Below, piece after piece: positions 17,067-27,057 of a stretch of DNA of 64,000 nucleotides (position 1 is the first letter of the stretch; each line of letters begins with the position of its first letter). The notes beneath the pieces are model-generated. The model had not been told where the DNA came from. It did not search any database and saw only the letters and a program-made list of their open reading frames with translations. The stretch lies in assembly GCA_035762545.1 (NCBI GenBank), contig DASTOM010000041.1, forward strand, positions 13,840 to 77,839, written 5' to 3'. The position numbers were made by a program, and so were the translations under genes. The stretch comes from JANQRA01 sp035762545 (GTDB taxonomy: Bacteria; Actinomycetota; Acidimicrobiia; Spongiisociales; ZC4RG35).

Positions 17067-20000
17067 CAGTCTTCACCCATCCTGAGCAGCGAGCCGAGAC
17101 CGACACGGCGGAGGATGAACGTCATCACGATGACGATCACTGCGAGGACGGCCACCACCGCAAGTTCGAGGACGGAGATCGCCGCCCACGGGTACTCGAC
17201 GATCACCGGCGGAAACGCCTGGGATCCATCCTGGGTCAGGGTGACGAGGGGAAGGACGGTCGTCGTGATCAGCCATCCGACGAATGTGCCGAGAGCGAGG
17301 CTCACCACCACCAGGACAGACTGCTCGAGCACCAGCCACCCCCCGAGTTGGCGTGGCGACAAGCCGAGTGCCCGCAGGAGGGCGAACTCCACGAGCCTTT
17401 CCCTGGCCGACACGGTGGCGCTCACCGCGAAACCGACGGCTGCGAAGACTGCGGCGGCGACGAACCCCACGGTCAGTGCTCCGATCGTGCCGAGGGCAAC
17501 CGGGTCACTGGTCAATTGGTCGGTCAATTCCTGGAGGCTCTCCGCTGAGAAGGTGGCTAGCGGTGGTGCCAGGACTGAGGCAAGTGCCTCATCAGGGTCT
17601 CCATCGACGGACATCCAATACTGGTCGACGGGACGGATCGGGTTGCCCGGTTCATATCCCATCATCTGGTAGGTGGGGAGATCGACCAGGACGAACTCGC
17701 CGAGGTCGGGGTCGATGGTGGGGAAGGCGTCGAGGGTTCCGGTGATGGTGACCGTGTCCTCGGCTATGCGCAGCGGCGGGAGGCGAACGGTATCCCCGAC
17801 TCCAACCAATGTCGCCTCCGGGAAGGTGGATGAGACAACCACCGCGATACTGTCCGGGAGGGAGGTACCTGGCGGCCTGATGCTGAAGGTTGCGGGGGGA
17901 ACGCCGAAGGCGTACCCGGTCTCCACCTGGACCGTCACTCCCCCGTCATCATCGGGCGTCGGCGATCCGATCGTTGGCCGTCCGGCCACGCTGATCACGT
18001 CAGTGACCGAGGTGGTCCAAGTCGTCCAGTCCTGGTCTGCCGCGGCGGGTGCAGAGCTTCCGTCGCCGTACAGGGCGGTGAACCCCGAGAAATCGAGGGT
18101 GACCGACCTCGAACCGGCCTCCGGGTAGAAGGACTGGACTTCGATGTTGACGATCGAAATCGGGTATGTGGGCCTCGCGGTTCCCCCGTCGGCGAGTCGT
18201 GTCACCAGCTCGATCGGGATCTCGACCAGTCCTTCGTTCGGCGCGACGAATGCGCCCTCGAGCCGGTGGAGCAGTCCGTTGCCATCCTGAACCACCAGCC
18301 ACACCTTGCCGAGGAAGCAGGCATCCGGTCCCGTCGGGTCGGAACCACAATGCGGGTTCTCATCAGGGATGTCCTCTGTTGCTTCCACCCCGAGCACGAC
18401 CGTTTCGGGCTCACCGGGGATCTCGACAGACCCCAGGGTGGGACGACGCTCGGCGAGCATCGCCATGAGGGGGCCGAAATCGGCCCCGAGGTCCTGCCGC
18501 AACAGGACGACATCCGATGCGACGTCGGCATCGAGGACGACGATCTGACCCAGTCCGCCCTCACCAGGCAGCTCGCCCGACAGTCGGACAGCCGGCATGG
18601 AGCTGGCGATTCCGGTGACGTCTTCCTGAGTCGATCTCAGCTGGAGGTCCGGAAGTGACGCCCCTACCGCACGGTTGGGGACCACCCTGAGGTCGGCGCC
18701 CACCTGGTGCGACGCCTGGTCGATCTGGGATTGGGTCCATGTCGTGGCGTATGCGGCCGCGAAGAACCCGATGCTCACGGCCATCATCAGGAGTAGCGAG
18801 GCCCGGGCATATCGGGTCGGTCGGCGGGCAACCTGCCAGGCAGCGAGTGCTGAGACCGTGGCTCGGCCCGACGAGGCGAGCCATTCGGCGACATGGGCGA
18901 GGAGAGGAACGATCCGGAGAGCGATCACGGCTCCGGCGAGCAAAGCCAGAGCCGGCGCGATGACCAGGAGCGGGTCGACACCGAACTGTCCCCGGACCCT
19001 GAGGCTGATCTGCGGGCCGAGCTCCTGGAGCTGCCAGAAGGCGACCACTGCGATCGCCACGAAAGCGAGGTCGAGACCTATGCGCTGTGGTCCCCACCGG
19101 CTCTGCTGCCGGCGATGCCTGGAGCCGGAAACTCCGAAACGGCGCGCCGAGCGATACGCCGGCCAGGTGAGGGCGACTATCGACAGGATGGCGGCCACGA
19201 TCGCGAGCGCGTATCCCTCGACGGTCGGCTCGGGTGAGATCTGGAGGCCGACCGTGGCCAACGGACCGACCGCGTTGAGGATCTCGAGGAGAGCGGTGGC
19301 CAGCAGCGGGCCGAGGGCGATCGCCGGAAGGGTGATGATCAGTGCCTCGATCAGCGCGATCGACACGAGTTGAGCTGGACTGGAACCACGGGACCTGCTC
19401 AGCACCGTTTCGCCCCTCCTGGTGTCCGTGAGGAGGCCGGCGGTGAGAACCAGGGCGTACCCGGCGAGGATCGCAAGCTGGACCAGCACCGCGAGCACGC
19501 TCGATCTCGTGACGGTCAGCGACCGGTCGATGTCGTCGAGCAGGTTGGGAAGTCCAGTGGTAACGGTGAAGCCGGCGTCTGTGCCACTCGCAACAGGATC
19601 GACGACGGCGTAGAGATCGTCGGTGAGGTTCCGGGCGAGGTCGGTCGTCTCCGTGCGCAGGACGTCGACCTCGGAGACGGTCAGATCCTCGAATCGGGGC
19701 AGGACCCTCCAATCAGCGTTGACCCGCTGTGGTGTGAAGTTCTCGAGCAGTGACTCCCGGGCGACCACAAACGGTCCGAGAGTCCGGAACGACGGAGACT
19801 CGACTTCACCCACACTGGCGAGTTCGTCTTCGAACCAGAAGGGGTCTGTCGGGTCGTCAGATTGGTAGATCCCGACGATCTGCAACGTTTCGCTGAGGCT
19901 CGGGTCGCGCCGGTTGACCACAGTCACCGAGTCCCCGACGGAGACCCCGAGTGCGGTCGCAGCCGGAGAGTTGAGCGCCACCTCGGTGTTGTCATCTGTC

Positions 20001-20431
20001 GTCGGCCACGATCCGACGACGATCGTCGCCCGGTTCTCGATGTCCTCGAAGAACTCGATCGAGGCGAGATCGGCCCGGTCGCCTTCACCGGCACCCTCGA
20101 TGCCGTACGCGTCCGCTTCCATGTGGGCAAACACCTCGGCCCCGGTAGTGGCGAAGGACTCCTCGACTGTGCCGCGCACGGATTCGTCCGCTGCCGCGTA
20201 GTAGTCGGGAAACACTTTGAGGGCGACGTTCACGTTCGCCTCCGTGACCGGTGCGTCCTCGAGTGTCCGCTGCAGTGCAGAGATCGTGACCGCGTCGGCG
20301 TAGATCGGGCCTGCGGCGAGGAGGCCAGCGGAGAGGAGGACCGTGATGAATACCGCGCCGACGATGACCCAGTCGGTGACGAGTCGTCTGACCACGGTGC
20401 GCATGGCTGCTCCCAGGGTCGAAAGCATCAT
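17066..20431 (-). CDS. FtsX-like giant ABC permease (1121 aa)
   Basis: First gene of the exporter operon. The protein has an N-terminal transmembrane helix (VIVGAVFITVLLSAGLLAAG, about 21-40), a large extracytoplasmic domain, a central cluster of spans (about 310-540), a second extracytoplasmic domain with two Cys in DENPHCGSDPTGPDACF, and a C-terminal FtsX domain with three spans (about 985-1115). The end, RRVGLGSLLRMGED, parallels that of its partner, suggesting duplication of one ancestral permease. GGAAGGA lies before the start. FtsX-type systems drive export or extraction of lipids, peptides or cell-wall hydrolase signals; none can be chosen here. Confidence 0.85.
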   Translation of the reverse strand: MMLSTLGAAMRTVVRRLVTDWVIVGAVFITVLLSAGLLAAGPIYADAVTISALQRTLEDAPVTEANVNVALKVFPDYYAAADESVRGTVEESFATTGAEVFAHMEADAYGIEGAGEGDRADLASIEFFEDIENRATIVVGSWPTTDDNTEVALNSPAATALGVSVGDSVTVVNRRDPSLSETLQIVGIYQSDDPTDPFWFEDELASVGEVESPSFRTLGPFVVARESLLENFTPQRVNADWRVLPRFEDLTVSEVDVLRTETTDLARNLTDDLYAVVDPVASGTDAGFTVTTGLPNLLDDIDRSLTVTRSSVLAVLVQLAILAGYALVLTAGLLTDTRRGETVLSRSRGSSPAQLVSIALIEALIITLPAIALGPLLATALLEILNAVGPLATVGLQISPEPTVEGYALAIVAAILSIVALTWPAYRSARRFGVSGSRHRRQQSRWGPQRIGLDLAFVAIAVVAFWQLQELGPQISLRVRGQFGVDPLLVIAPALALLAGAVIALRIVPLLAHVAEWLASSGRATVSALAAWQVARRPTRYARASLLLMMAVSIGFFAAAYATTWTQSQIDQASHQVGADLRVVPNRAVGASLPDLQLRSTQEDVTGIASSMPAVRLSGELPGEGGLGQIVVLDADVASDVVLLRQDLGADFGPLMAMLAERRPTLGSVEIPGEPETVVLGVEATEDIPDENPHCGSDPTGPDACFLGKVWLVVQDGNGLLHRLEGAFVAPNEGLVEIPIELVTRLADGGTARPTYPISIVNIEVQSFYPEAGSRSVTLDFSGFTALYGDGSSAPAAADQDWTTWTTSVTDVISVAGRPTIGSPTPDDDGGVTVQVETGYAFGVPPATFSIRPPGTSLPDSIAVVVSSTFPEATLVGVGDTVRLPPLRIAEDTVTITGTLDAFPTIDPDLGEFVLVDLPTYQMMGYEPGNPIRPVDQYWMSVDGDPDEALASVLAPPLATFSAESLQELTDQLTSDPVALGTIGALTVGFVAAAVFAAVGFAVSATVSARERLVEFALLRALGLSPRQLGGWLVLEQSVLVVVSLALGTFVGWLITTTVLPLVTLTQDGSQAFPPVIVEYPWAAISVLELAVVAVLAVIVIVMTFILRRVGLGSLLRMGED

Positions 20432-20526
20432 GTGTTCCTTCCCTGCTCGACGGCCATGCTTCGGCGCGCACTCTAAAAGCGAGTTGGGCGTTTCGGTTGC
20501 GCAGCCGGGCTGCCTTTGCCACGGGG

Positions 20527-20555
20527 TTGACGCTCACGGAGCGGACTAGTACAAC
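20527..20555 (+). promoter_or_regulatory. trp operon promoter
   Basis: TTGACG (20527-20532) and TACAAC (20550-20555) are separated by 17 bases, a good sigma-70 housekeeping promoter. The expected start of transcription, seven or eight bases on, falls at or next to GTG 20563, the first codon of the Trp-rich leader peptide, so the leader message is probably leaderless. Confidence 0.7.
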
Positions 20556-20562
20556 TCCCCTC

Positions 20563-20622
20563 GTGAACACAGCTGACCATTCGCAGAACTGCACCGACAA
20601 CTGGTGGTGGTCCAACCCATAG
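20563..20622 (+). CDS. trpL: trp operon leader peptide with three Trp codons
   Basis: A 19-codon frame starting at GTG 20563 and ending TAG 20620-20622 encodes VNTADHSQNCTDNWWWSNP (first residue Met if GTG initiates). Three consecutive TGG codons (20602-20610) lie four codons before the stop, as in known trp attenuation leaders. No ribosome site is present and the promoter places the transcript start at the GTG, so initiation is probably leaderless. It senses charged tRNA-Trp: ribosome stalling at the Trp codons decides between the antiterminator and terminator described in the next entry. Confidence 0.85.
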   Translation: MNTADHSQNCTDNWWWSNP

Positions 20623-20691
20623 AGGTGGCGACCGCGCAGCTGTTCATCTGAAAGCGACCCAACCCACCTCCCGGCCGAGAGGTGGGTTTTT
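20622..20691 (+). terminator. trp attenuator: antiterminator and intrinsic terminator
   Basis: The terminator is AACCCACCTC (20661-20670) with GAGGTGGGTT (20679-20688), an 8-base loop and T-run 20687-20691. GAGGTGG (20622-20628), which starts on the last base of the leader stop codon, can pair with CCACCTC (20664-20670), the left arm of the terminator. A ribosome stalled on the Trp codons would leave 20622-20628 free and allow this antiterminator; a ribosome at the stop codon would cover it and let the terminator form. This explains transcription of trpE only under Trp shortage. Confidence 0.85.
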
Positions 20692-20735
20692 CGATTCTGG
20701 AGACCCTTGCCGAGCCGGGCATGAGAGGAAACGAA

Positions 20736-22099
20736 ATGGAATCGATATTCGACATACCGGCCGACCTGCACACTCCGGTCTCGGCCTATCTCCGTCTCGC
20801 CGGATTCCAGCCCCGTTATCTGTTGGAGAGTGTCGAGGGCGGCCACACCGGACGGTATTCCTTCATCGGGTTCGGCAACGCCCGTCGCTTCACGATCGAG
20901 ACCGACGGCGTGCATGAGAACGGCGACCTGCTCGATCCCGATCTCCTGACCGGGCTCCGCAAGGCGCTCGAGGGCGCACCGGTGTGCCAGCCCTTCGATC
21001 CCGGTTCAGAGCCGTTCGGCGGGGGTCTGGTGGGGGTCGCCGCCTTCGATCTGGTGCGCAGGCTCTATCGGCTTCCTCCGGCGCCACATCCCTCATCGGT
21101 TCCAGACGGGGTCTACATCGCCACCGACGCCATCCTCGTCTTCGACCACCTGACCCGTCGGATGGCCCTCCTCCATTCCGGCTCCGAGACCGAACGGCAA
21201 TCACTGCGTGGTGAGATCGCTGCTGCGCTGCGAGGGCCGCTCGACCGAACTCACGGGCCGGCCGGTCACGGCCCGGCCACTCCGAGCATGACCAAGTTCG
21301 AGTTCATGGACGGGGTGGAGGCTGTGAAACGCCACATCACCGCCGGTGACGTCTATCAACTGGTCCTGTCGATTCGATTCACCGGGGAGACGGAGGTCGA
21401 CCCGTTCGCGGCGTATCGAGGACTGCGGCTCCTCAACCCATCGCCATACATGTACTTCATCGACACCGGGGACCGCCAGATCGTCGGGTCCAGCCCGGAA
21501 GCGCTGGCCCGGCTCAACGGGGGCCGCGCCGAACTCCGCCCCATCGCCGGGACGAGACCCAGGGGACGTGACGACGAGGAGGACGGGCGTTTGGAGCGAG
21601 AGTTGCTCGGCGATCCCAAGGAGGCCGCCGAGCACGTGATGCTGGTCGACCTCGCAAGAAACGACCTGGGACGAACCGCCACGGCCGGTTCGGTGACCGT
21701 CGATCCCTACCGGATCATCGAGCGCTACAGCCATGTGATGCACATGGTGAGTGGCGTGACGGCCGACCTACGCCCCGGTCTCGATGCTTTCGACCTGTTC
21801 GCCGCCTCGTTCCCCGCCGGCACCGTCTCCGGGGCACCCAAACTGAGGGCCATCGAGATCATCGACGAGTTGGAGCCGGTCTCCCGGGGTCTGTATTCGG
21901 GATCGATCGGGTACTTCGGGCACGGCGGGTCGATGGACCAGGCGATCACGATCAGGACGCTCGTTTTCGACGACGGGTCGTACAGCTATCAAGCAGGCGC
22001 CGGGATCGTGGCGGACAGCGACCCGGCTGCAGAGCACAACGAGGTCATCTCGAAAGGGGCCGCTCTCGAGTCGGCCCTGGATCTCGCCAAGGAGGGACT

Positions 22100-22103
<4 letters not shown>
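20736..22103 (+). CDS. trpE: Anthranilate synthase component I
   Basis: Cytoplasmic chorismate-using enzyme of 455 residues that makes anthranilate with TrpG-derived ammonia. The feedback motif LLESVEGGHTGRYSFIG (about 29-45) binds tryptophan, so end-product inhibition is expected. The chorismate-binding domain is clear in ITAGDVYQLVLSIRF, GSSPEALARL, PIAGTRPRG, VDLARNDLGR and FPAGTVSGAPK. ATG 20736 has AGGAAA upstream; an earlier in-frame start at 20682 lies inside the terminator and is rejected. First structural gene behind the attenuator; ATGA overlap with trpG. Confidence 0.95.
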
Positions 22104-22704
<601 letters not shown>

Positions 22705-22708
<4 letters not shown>

Positions 22709-23712
22709 AGGATCTCGTCGTCAGGCTGCTCGATGGCGAAACGCTCAGCGAAGCCGAGGCCGGTCGGTTGGTGGACGGGTTGACAGCCGAGGATCTCGAT
22801 CCCGCATTGGCCGCAGCAGCCCTGACCGCGATGCGGGTCCGGGGTGAGACGGCGGAGGAGTTGCGTGCTTTCGCCCTAGGACTCCAGGCGAAGGCAACCC
22901 GCCCTCCGATCTCCGATGTGGCCACGGCGGTCGACATCGTCGGCACCGGGGGCGACTCCTCCGGGAGTCTCAATCTCTCCACAGGAGCGGCGCTCCTCGC
23001 CGCCGCCGCCGGTGTGAAGGTGATCAAACACGGCAACCGATCCGTCTCATCGCACAGTGGCAGCTTCGACGTCCTGGCGGCATTGGGGTTGGACGTTCCG
23101 TGGGACCCGGAGCGGGCGGCGGCGATGTTCGACAGGACCGGATTCACCTACCTGTTCGCTCCGGCCTTTCATCCTTCCATGAAGTCGGTGGGGCCGGTGC
23201 GTCAGACCCTGGGCAGCCGCACGATCTTCAACTTGGTGGGTCCATTGGCCAACCCGGCCCGGACTCCGCGCCTGGTCGTGGGGGCATTCAGTCCCGAGTT
23301 CGCGGCGATGATGGCCGAGACGCTGTCAGGTATGGCGATCGAGCGGGCTTTCGTCGTTCACGGCGAGCCCGGCTGGGATGAGCCGACCCCCATCGGTCCC
23401 TACCTCATGTTCGACGTGTCGCCAGGTGTCGTCACCGAGACCACCGAGGACCCTGCCGACTTCGGTTTCCCGAGATGTCTGCCCGAGGACCTCGTCGGTG
23501 GAGACCCGGACTCCAACGCCCGTGCCATCGAGGCGGTTTTCAAGGGCGAGCGCGGCCCGCATCGCGACGCCCTCATCCTCGGGGCATCGCTGGCGATGCG
23601 ACTCGCCGGGGCTGCTCCCGAGCAGGCAGTGAAGGCGGCCGGAGCGACCATCGACGATGGGCGTGCCGAGTCCCTACTCGCTGCTCTGTCGACTGAAAGC
23701 GCGGATGTCTGA
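22705..23712 (+). CDS. trpD: Anthranilate phosphoribosyltransferase
   Basis: Protein of 335 residues transferring phosphoribose from PRPP to anthranilate. Motifs: the PRPP/Mg site GTGGDSSGSLNLST, KHGNRSVSSHSGSFDVLAALG, and the anthranilate-site region HPSMKSVGPVRQTLGSRTIFNLVGPLANP (split by family-typical residues). ATG 22705 overlaps the trpG stop; a longer frame opening at 22339 lies within trpG and is a shadow. The start and stop overlaps (ATGA; ATG inside the last codons for trpC) imply coupled translation. Confidence 0.94.
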
Positions 23713-24520
23713 CTTCCTGACCGAGATGTCCGAGGCCAGTCTCGCCCGGGCCCATGACACCCGGCAGCGGGCGGGAAGAGCGGGGCTGGCGTCGCAGATG
23801 GACTCCGCACCGCCGCCCATCCCGCTCCGGCTCTCCGATCAGGGCTTCGACGTGATCGCCGAGGCGAAGCTGGCCAGCCCATCGGAAGGGCGCCTCACCG
23901 ATGGGGACGCCGATCGAGTGGTGGAACTGGCCGGCGAGTACCAGGCCGGAGGTGCCGCAGCGATCTCGGTTCTGACCGAGGAGATCGCTTTCGCGGGTCA
24001 CCTGAGTCATCTGGAGGCGGCGGCCGCCGCGGTGGAAGTCCCGGTCATGAGGAAGGACTTCCTGGTCGATCCGATCCAGGTCAGCGAGGCGCGAGCGGTG
24101 GGTGCATCGGGTGTTCTTCTGATCGCCCGGATCCTGCCCGGAGCCCTTCTCCAGGAGATGACCGACCTCGCGCTCAGCCTGGGCATGTTCGTCCTGGTCG
24201 AGGTTTTCGACCGGTCAGACCTCGAGACGGCGGTGCCGGTCTTCGACCGCGAGCTGCTCGTTGGGGTGAACTGTCGTGATCTCGCCAGCCTCGACGTGGA
24301 TCGTTCCCGGTTCGCGTCCCTGGCTCCTCATCTGCCCGACCATCTCCCGGCGGTCGCCGAGAGCGGAGTGACCGAACCCGAGCATGCAGCGGAAGTCGTC
24401 GACGCCGGGTACTCGCTCGCCCTGGTCGGTTCGACCTTGGCCCGGAGCCACCGCCCGGGACAGCGGTTGGCCGAGATCCTCGGAGTCGGTCGTCTCGCTT
24501 GGGAGGTGGCGACGTCGTGA
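23705..24520 (+). CDS. trpC: Indole-3-glycerol phosphate synthase
   Basis: TIM-barrel enzyme of 271 residues closing the indole ring. Visible active-site stretches are VIAEAKLASPSEG (the KxSPS motif with a Leu-Ala variation), AISVLTEEIAFAG, VMRKDFLVDPIQV, LVGVNCRDLASL and VAESGVTEPE. ATG 23705 starts eight bases inside the trpD end; an alternative Met at codon 8 exists. It ends with a GTGA overlap into trpF. Confidence 0.94.
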   Translation: MSDFLTEMSEASLARAHDTRQRAGRAGLASQMDSAPPPIPLRLSDQGFDVIAEAKLASPSEGRLTDGDADRVVELAGEYQAGGAAAISVLTEEIAFAGHLSHLEAAAAAVEVPVMRKDFLVDPIQVSEARAVGASGVLLIARILPGALLQEMTDLALSLGMFVLVEVFDRSDLETAVPVFDRELLVGVNCRDLASLDVDRSRFASLAPHLPDHLPAVAESGVTEPEHAAEVVDAGYSLALVGSTLARSHRPGQRLAEILGVGRLAWEVATS

Positions 24521-25110
24521 GCTTGTTCGTGAAGATCTGTGGGATGACCGACGAACAGGCGGTCGAGTCTGCTGTCGACGCAGGCGTCGATGCGGTTGGC
24601 TTCGTGTTCTCGCCGTCAGTCCGGTTGCTGTCTATCTCGCGTGCTGTCGAACTCGCAGGGTTGGTTCCTTCCGGCGTCTTGAAGGTTGCCGTGTTCCGGC
24701 GACCGACGGCCGAGGAGCTGCGGCGGGTCGTGGAAGGGTTCGTCCCCGATGTGGTGCAGGCGGACCACGACACCATCGCCGGTTTCGATGACATCGAGAC
24801 GCTCCCTGTCTTTCGCCAGGGGACGTCAGCAGATCCTGACGCCCCGCGGTTCCTGTTCGAGGGCCCGCACAGTGGATCCGGTCAGGAGATCGATCTCGAC
24901 TCGGCGGCGCGCAGTGCCCGGCTGGGTGAGATGGTTCTGGCAGGAGGTCTGAGACCGGACAATGTCGGGCGAGCCATCGACGTGGTCCGACCATTCGGAG
25001 TCGACGTGAGCAGTGGTGTGGAGTCGGAGCCGGGAGTGAAGGACCCGGCGTTGATCCGTTCGTTTGTGGCCGCCGTCAGGTCGGCTGAGGAGAGATTGGT
25101 GAGAGCATGA
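24517..25110 (+). CDS. trpF: Phosphoribosylanthranilate isomerase
   Basis: TIM-barrel isomerase of 197 residues from GTG 24517, which overlaps the trpC stop (GTGA). Family motifs are VKICGMTDEQAVESAVDAG (catalytic Cys in KICG), GFVFSPSVRLLS, VLAGGLRPDNVGRAI (catalytic Asp region) and VDVSSGVESEPGVKDPALI. A separate trpF shows that the dual-function PriA route of many actinomycetes is not used here, at least for Trp. Confidence 0.93.
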   Translation: MSLFVKICGMTDEQAVESAVDAGVDAVGFVFSPSVRLLSISRAVELAGLVPSGVLKVAVFRRPTAEELRRVVEGFVPDVVQADHDTIAGFDDIETLPVFRQGTSADPDAPRFLFEGPHSGSGQEIDLDSAARSARLGEMVLAGGLRPDNVGRAIDVVRPFGVDVSSGVESEPGVKDPALIRSFVAAVRSAEERLVRA

Positions 25111-26294
25111 CAACCGGTACGCAGAATCGAGCGGTGACGAGCGATGGTCGCTACGGCGACTACGGCGGGCGGTTCGTCCCCGAGACCCTCATGACCGCGC
25201 TCAAGGATCTGGAACGCATGTCGAGAGAGTTGCTCGCCGACGCCGGATTCCGGGCTGAGCTAGATGTCGAGCAGCAGACCTTCGTTGGCCGCCCCACCCC
25301 ATTGAGCGCGGCCCCACGTCTCGGAGCCGCTTGGGGAGCGCAGGTGTTCCTGAAGCGTGAGGATCTGTGCCACACCGGCGCCCACAAGATCAACAACGCC
25401 ATCGGCCAGGCACTCGTCGCCCGTCGCCTCGGTGTCGACCGGATCGTGGCGGAGACAGGTGCTGGTCAGCATGGGGTCGCGACGGCCGCTGCGGCCGCAC
25501 GTGTCGGTCTCCCTTGCACCGTCTACATGGGTGCTGTCGACGTGGCCCGGCAGCGGACCAACGTCGAGCGCATGCTTCTGCTCGGAGCCGAGGTCATCCC
25601 GGTGGAGAAGGGGGACAGGACCCTCCGATCGGCGATCGACGAGGCGATGCGGGACTGGGTCTCCGATCCGGACGGGACCTACTACCTGCTCGGGTCTGTG
25701 GTGGGTCCCCATCCCTATCCGACTCTGGTCGCCGAGCTCCAGTCGGTCATCGGGCGGGAAGCCCGAGAGCAGTTGGTCGAGACCATCGGCGGTCTGCCCG
25801 ATGTGGTGGTGGCCTGTGTCGGCGGAGGATCGAATGCCATGGGAATGTTCCGGGGGTTCGTCGACGACGACGAAGTACGTCTGCTCGGAGTGGAAGCGGG
25901 AGGGGACGGGCACGCCCATAGCGCAACCCTGGCGACCGGCACCGTCGGTGTCCTGCACGGAGCGATGACGCCCCTCCTCCAGGACGAGCACGGGCAGGTA
26001 CTCGAGACTCATTCGATTGCACCGGGACTCGACTACCCGGGAGTGGGCCCCGAGCACGCGATGCTGCGCGACTCGGGTCGTGCCGAGTATGTCTCGGTGA
26101 AGGACGACGAGGCGCTCGACGCGCTCGAGGAGTGCTCGCGGGCCGAAGGAATCATCCCTGCGCTCGAGTCATCGCATGCCCTCGCCGGAGCGAGACGCTG
26201 GGCGGAAACCCATCCCGGCGCGGTGATCGCCGTGTGTGTCTCCGGACGCGGTGACAAGGACCTGGACATCATCAAGGAGGCTCGAGGTGAGTGA
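25107..26294 (+). CDS. trpB: Tryptophan synthase beta subunit
   Basis: PLP enzyme of 395 residues joining indole and serine. It carries the PLP lysine in THTGAHKINNAIGQ-like context (CHTGAHKINNAIGQAL), GRPTPLSAAPRLG, AETGAGQHGVATA and the phosphate-binding GGGSNAMGMF, then SGRGDKD near the end. This is the TrpB1 form that works with TrpA. ATG 25107 overlaps trpF by ATGA. Confidence 0.96.
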   Translation: MTTGTQNRAVTSDGRYGDYGGRFVPETLMTALKDLERMSRELLADAGFRAELDVEQQTFVGRPTPLSAAPRLGAAWGAQVFLKREDLCHTGAHKINNAIGQALVARRLGVDRIVAETGAGQHGVATAAAAARVGLPCTVYMGAVDVARQRTNVERMLLLGAEVIPVEKGDRTLRSAIDEAMRDWVSDPDGTYYLLGSVVGPHPYPTLVAELQSVIGREAREQLVETIGGLPDVVVACVGGGSNAMGMFRGFVDDDEVRLLGVEAGGDGHAHSATLATGTVGVLHGAMTPLLQDEHGQVLETHSIAPGLDYPGVGPEHAMLRDSGRAEYVSVKDDEALDALEECSRAEGIIPALESSHALAGARRWAETHPGAVIAVCVSGRGDKDLDIIKEARGE

Positions 26295-27057
26295 TTCGAT
26301 CAGCCGGGTGACCAGGGCGATCCTCGACGCCGACGGTCAGGCAATCGCCGGCTACGTCACCGCCGGGTTCCCCGATCTCGAACGGTTCCCCGCCATCCTC
26401 GAGTCGGTCGCATCCAGGGCCGACGTCGTCGAAATCGGTGTTCCGTTCTCGGACCCGATGGCCGATGGCTTGACGATCCAGCAGGCGAGTCATGTCGCAC
26501 TCGAGGCCGGGGTCACGCTGGAGTGGATCTTCCAGACAGTGTCCGACATCGAACTCGAGGCGCCGCACGTCCTGATGGGGTACTACAACCCGTTTCTCGC
26601 CTTCGGATTGGAACGGCTCGCCGAGCGAATGGCGGAGGTGGGCACCTCGGGGCTGATAGTCCCCGATCTGCCGCTGGAGGAGAGCGCCCCGCTGGTCGCG
26701 CACCTGGAGGAGCGAGGGTTGGGACTGATTCAGCTGGTGGCGCCGACGACCCCGCCCGATCGTCTCGAGCTCCTCGCCGACGCCAGTCGCGGGTTCGTCT
26801 ACGCGGTCACGACCAAGGGGACGACCGGGAGCGCCATCAGTTTCGACGAGGGGGTGCTGGCCTACCTGGATAGAGTCAAGAAGGTGTCGAAGCTCCCCGT
26901 ACTCGCCGGTTTTGGAGTTCGCGAGCGCTCCCAACTCGCCCAACTGGCAGGGCACGTCGATGGTGTCGCTGTGGGTACGGCCTTGATCGACACGATCGAG
27001 CGTGGGGATGATCCGGCGGTCTTCATCGACTCCCTTCGACCCGTGGAGGCGAGATGA
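26287..27057 (+). CDS. trpA: Tryptophan synthase alpha subunit
   Basis: TIM-barrel lyase of 256 residues splitting indole-glycerol phosphate. Catalytic Glu lies in VVEIGVPFSDPMADG and the Asp in ESIEL/PDLPLEES region (LIVPDLPLEES); VYAVTTKGTTGS and VLAGFGVRERSQL follow. GTG 26287 overlaps the trpB stop by eight bases; the longer frame from 26236 lies inside trpB. ATGA overlap into the DAHP synthase gene. Confidence 0.94.
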   Translation: MSDSISRVTRAILDADGQAIAGYVTAGFPDLERFPAILESVASRADVVEIGVPFSDPMADGLTIQQASHVALEAGVTLEWIFQTVSDIELEAPHVLMGYYNPFLAFGLERLAERMAEVGTSGLIVPDLPLEESAPLVAHLEERGLGLIQLVAPTTPPDRLELLADASRGFVYAVTTKGTTGSAISFDEGVLAYLDRVKKVSKLPVLAGFGVRERSQLAQLAGHVDGVAVGTALIDTIERGDDPAVFIDSLRPVEAR

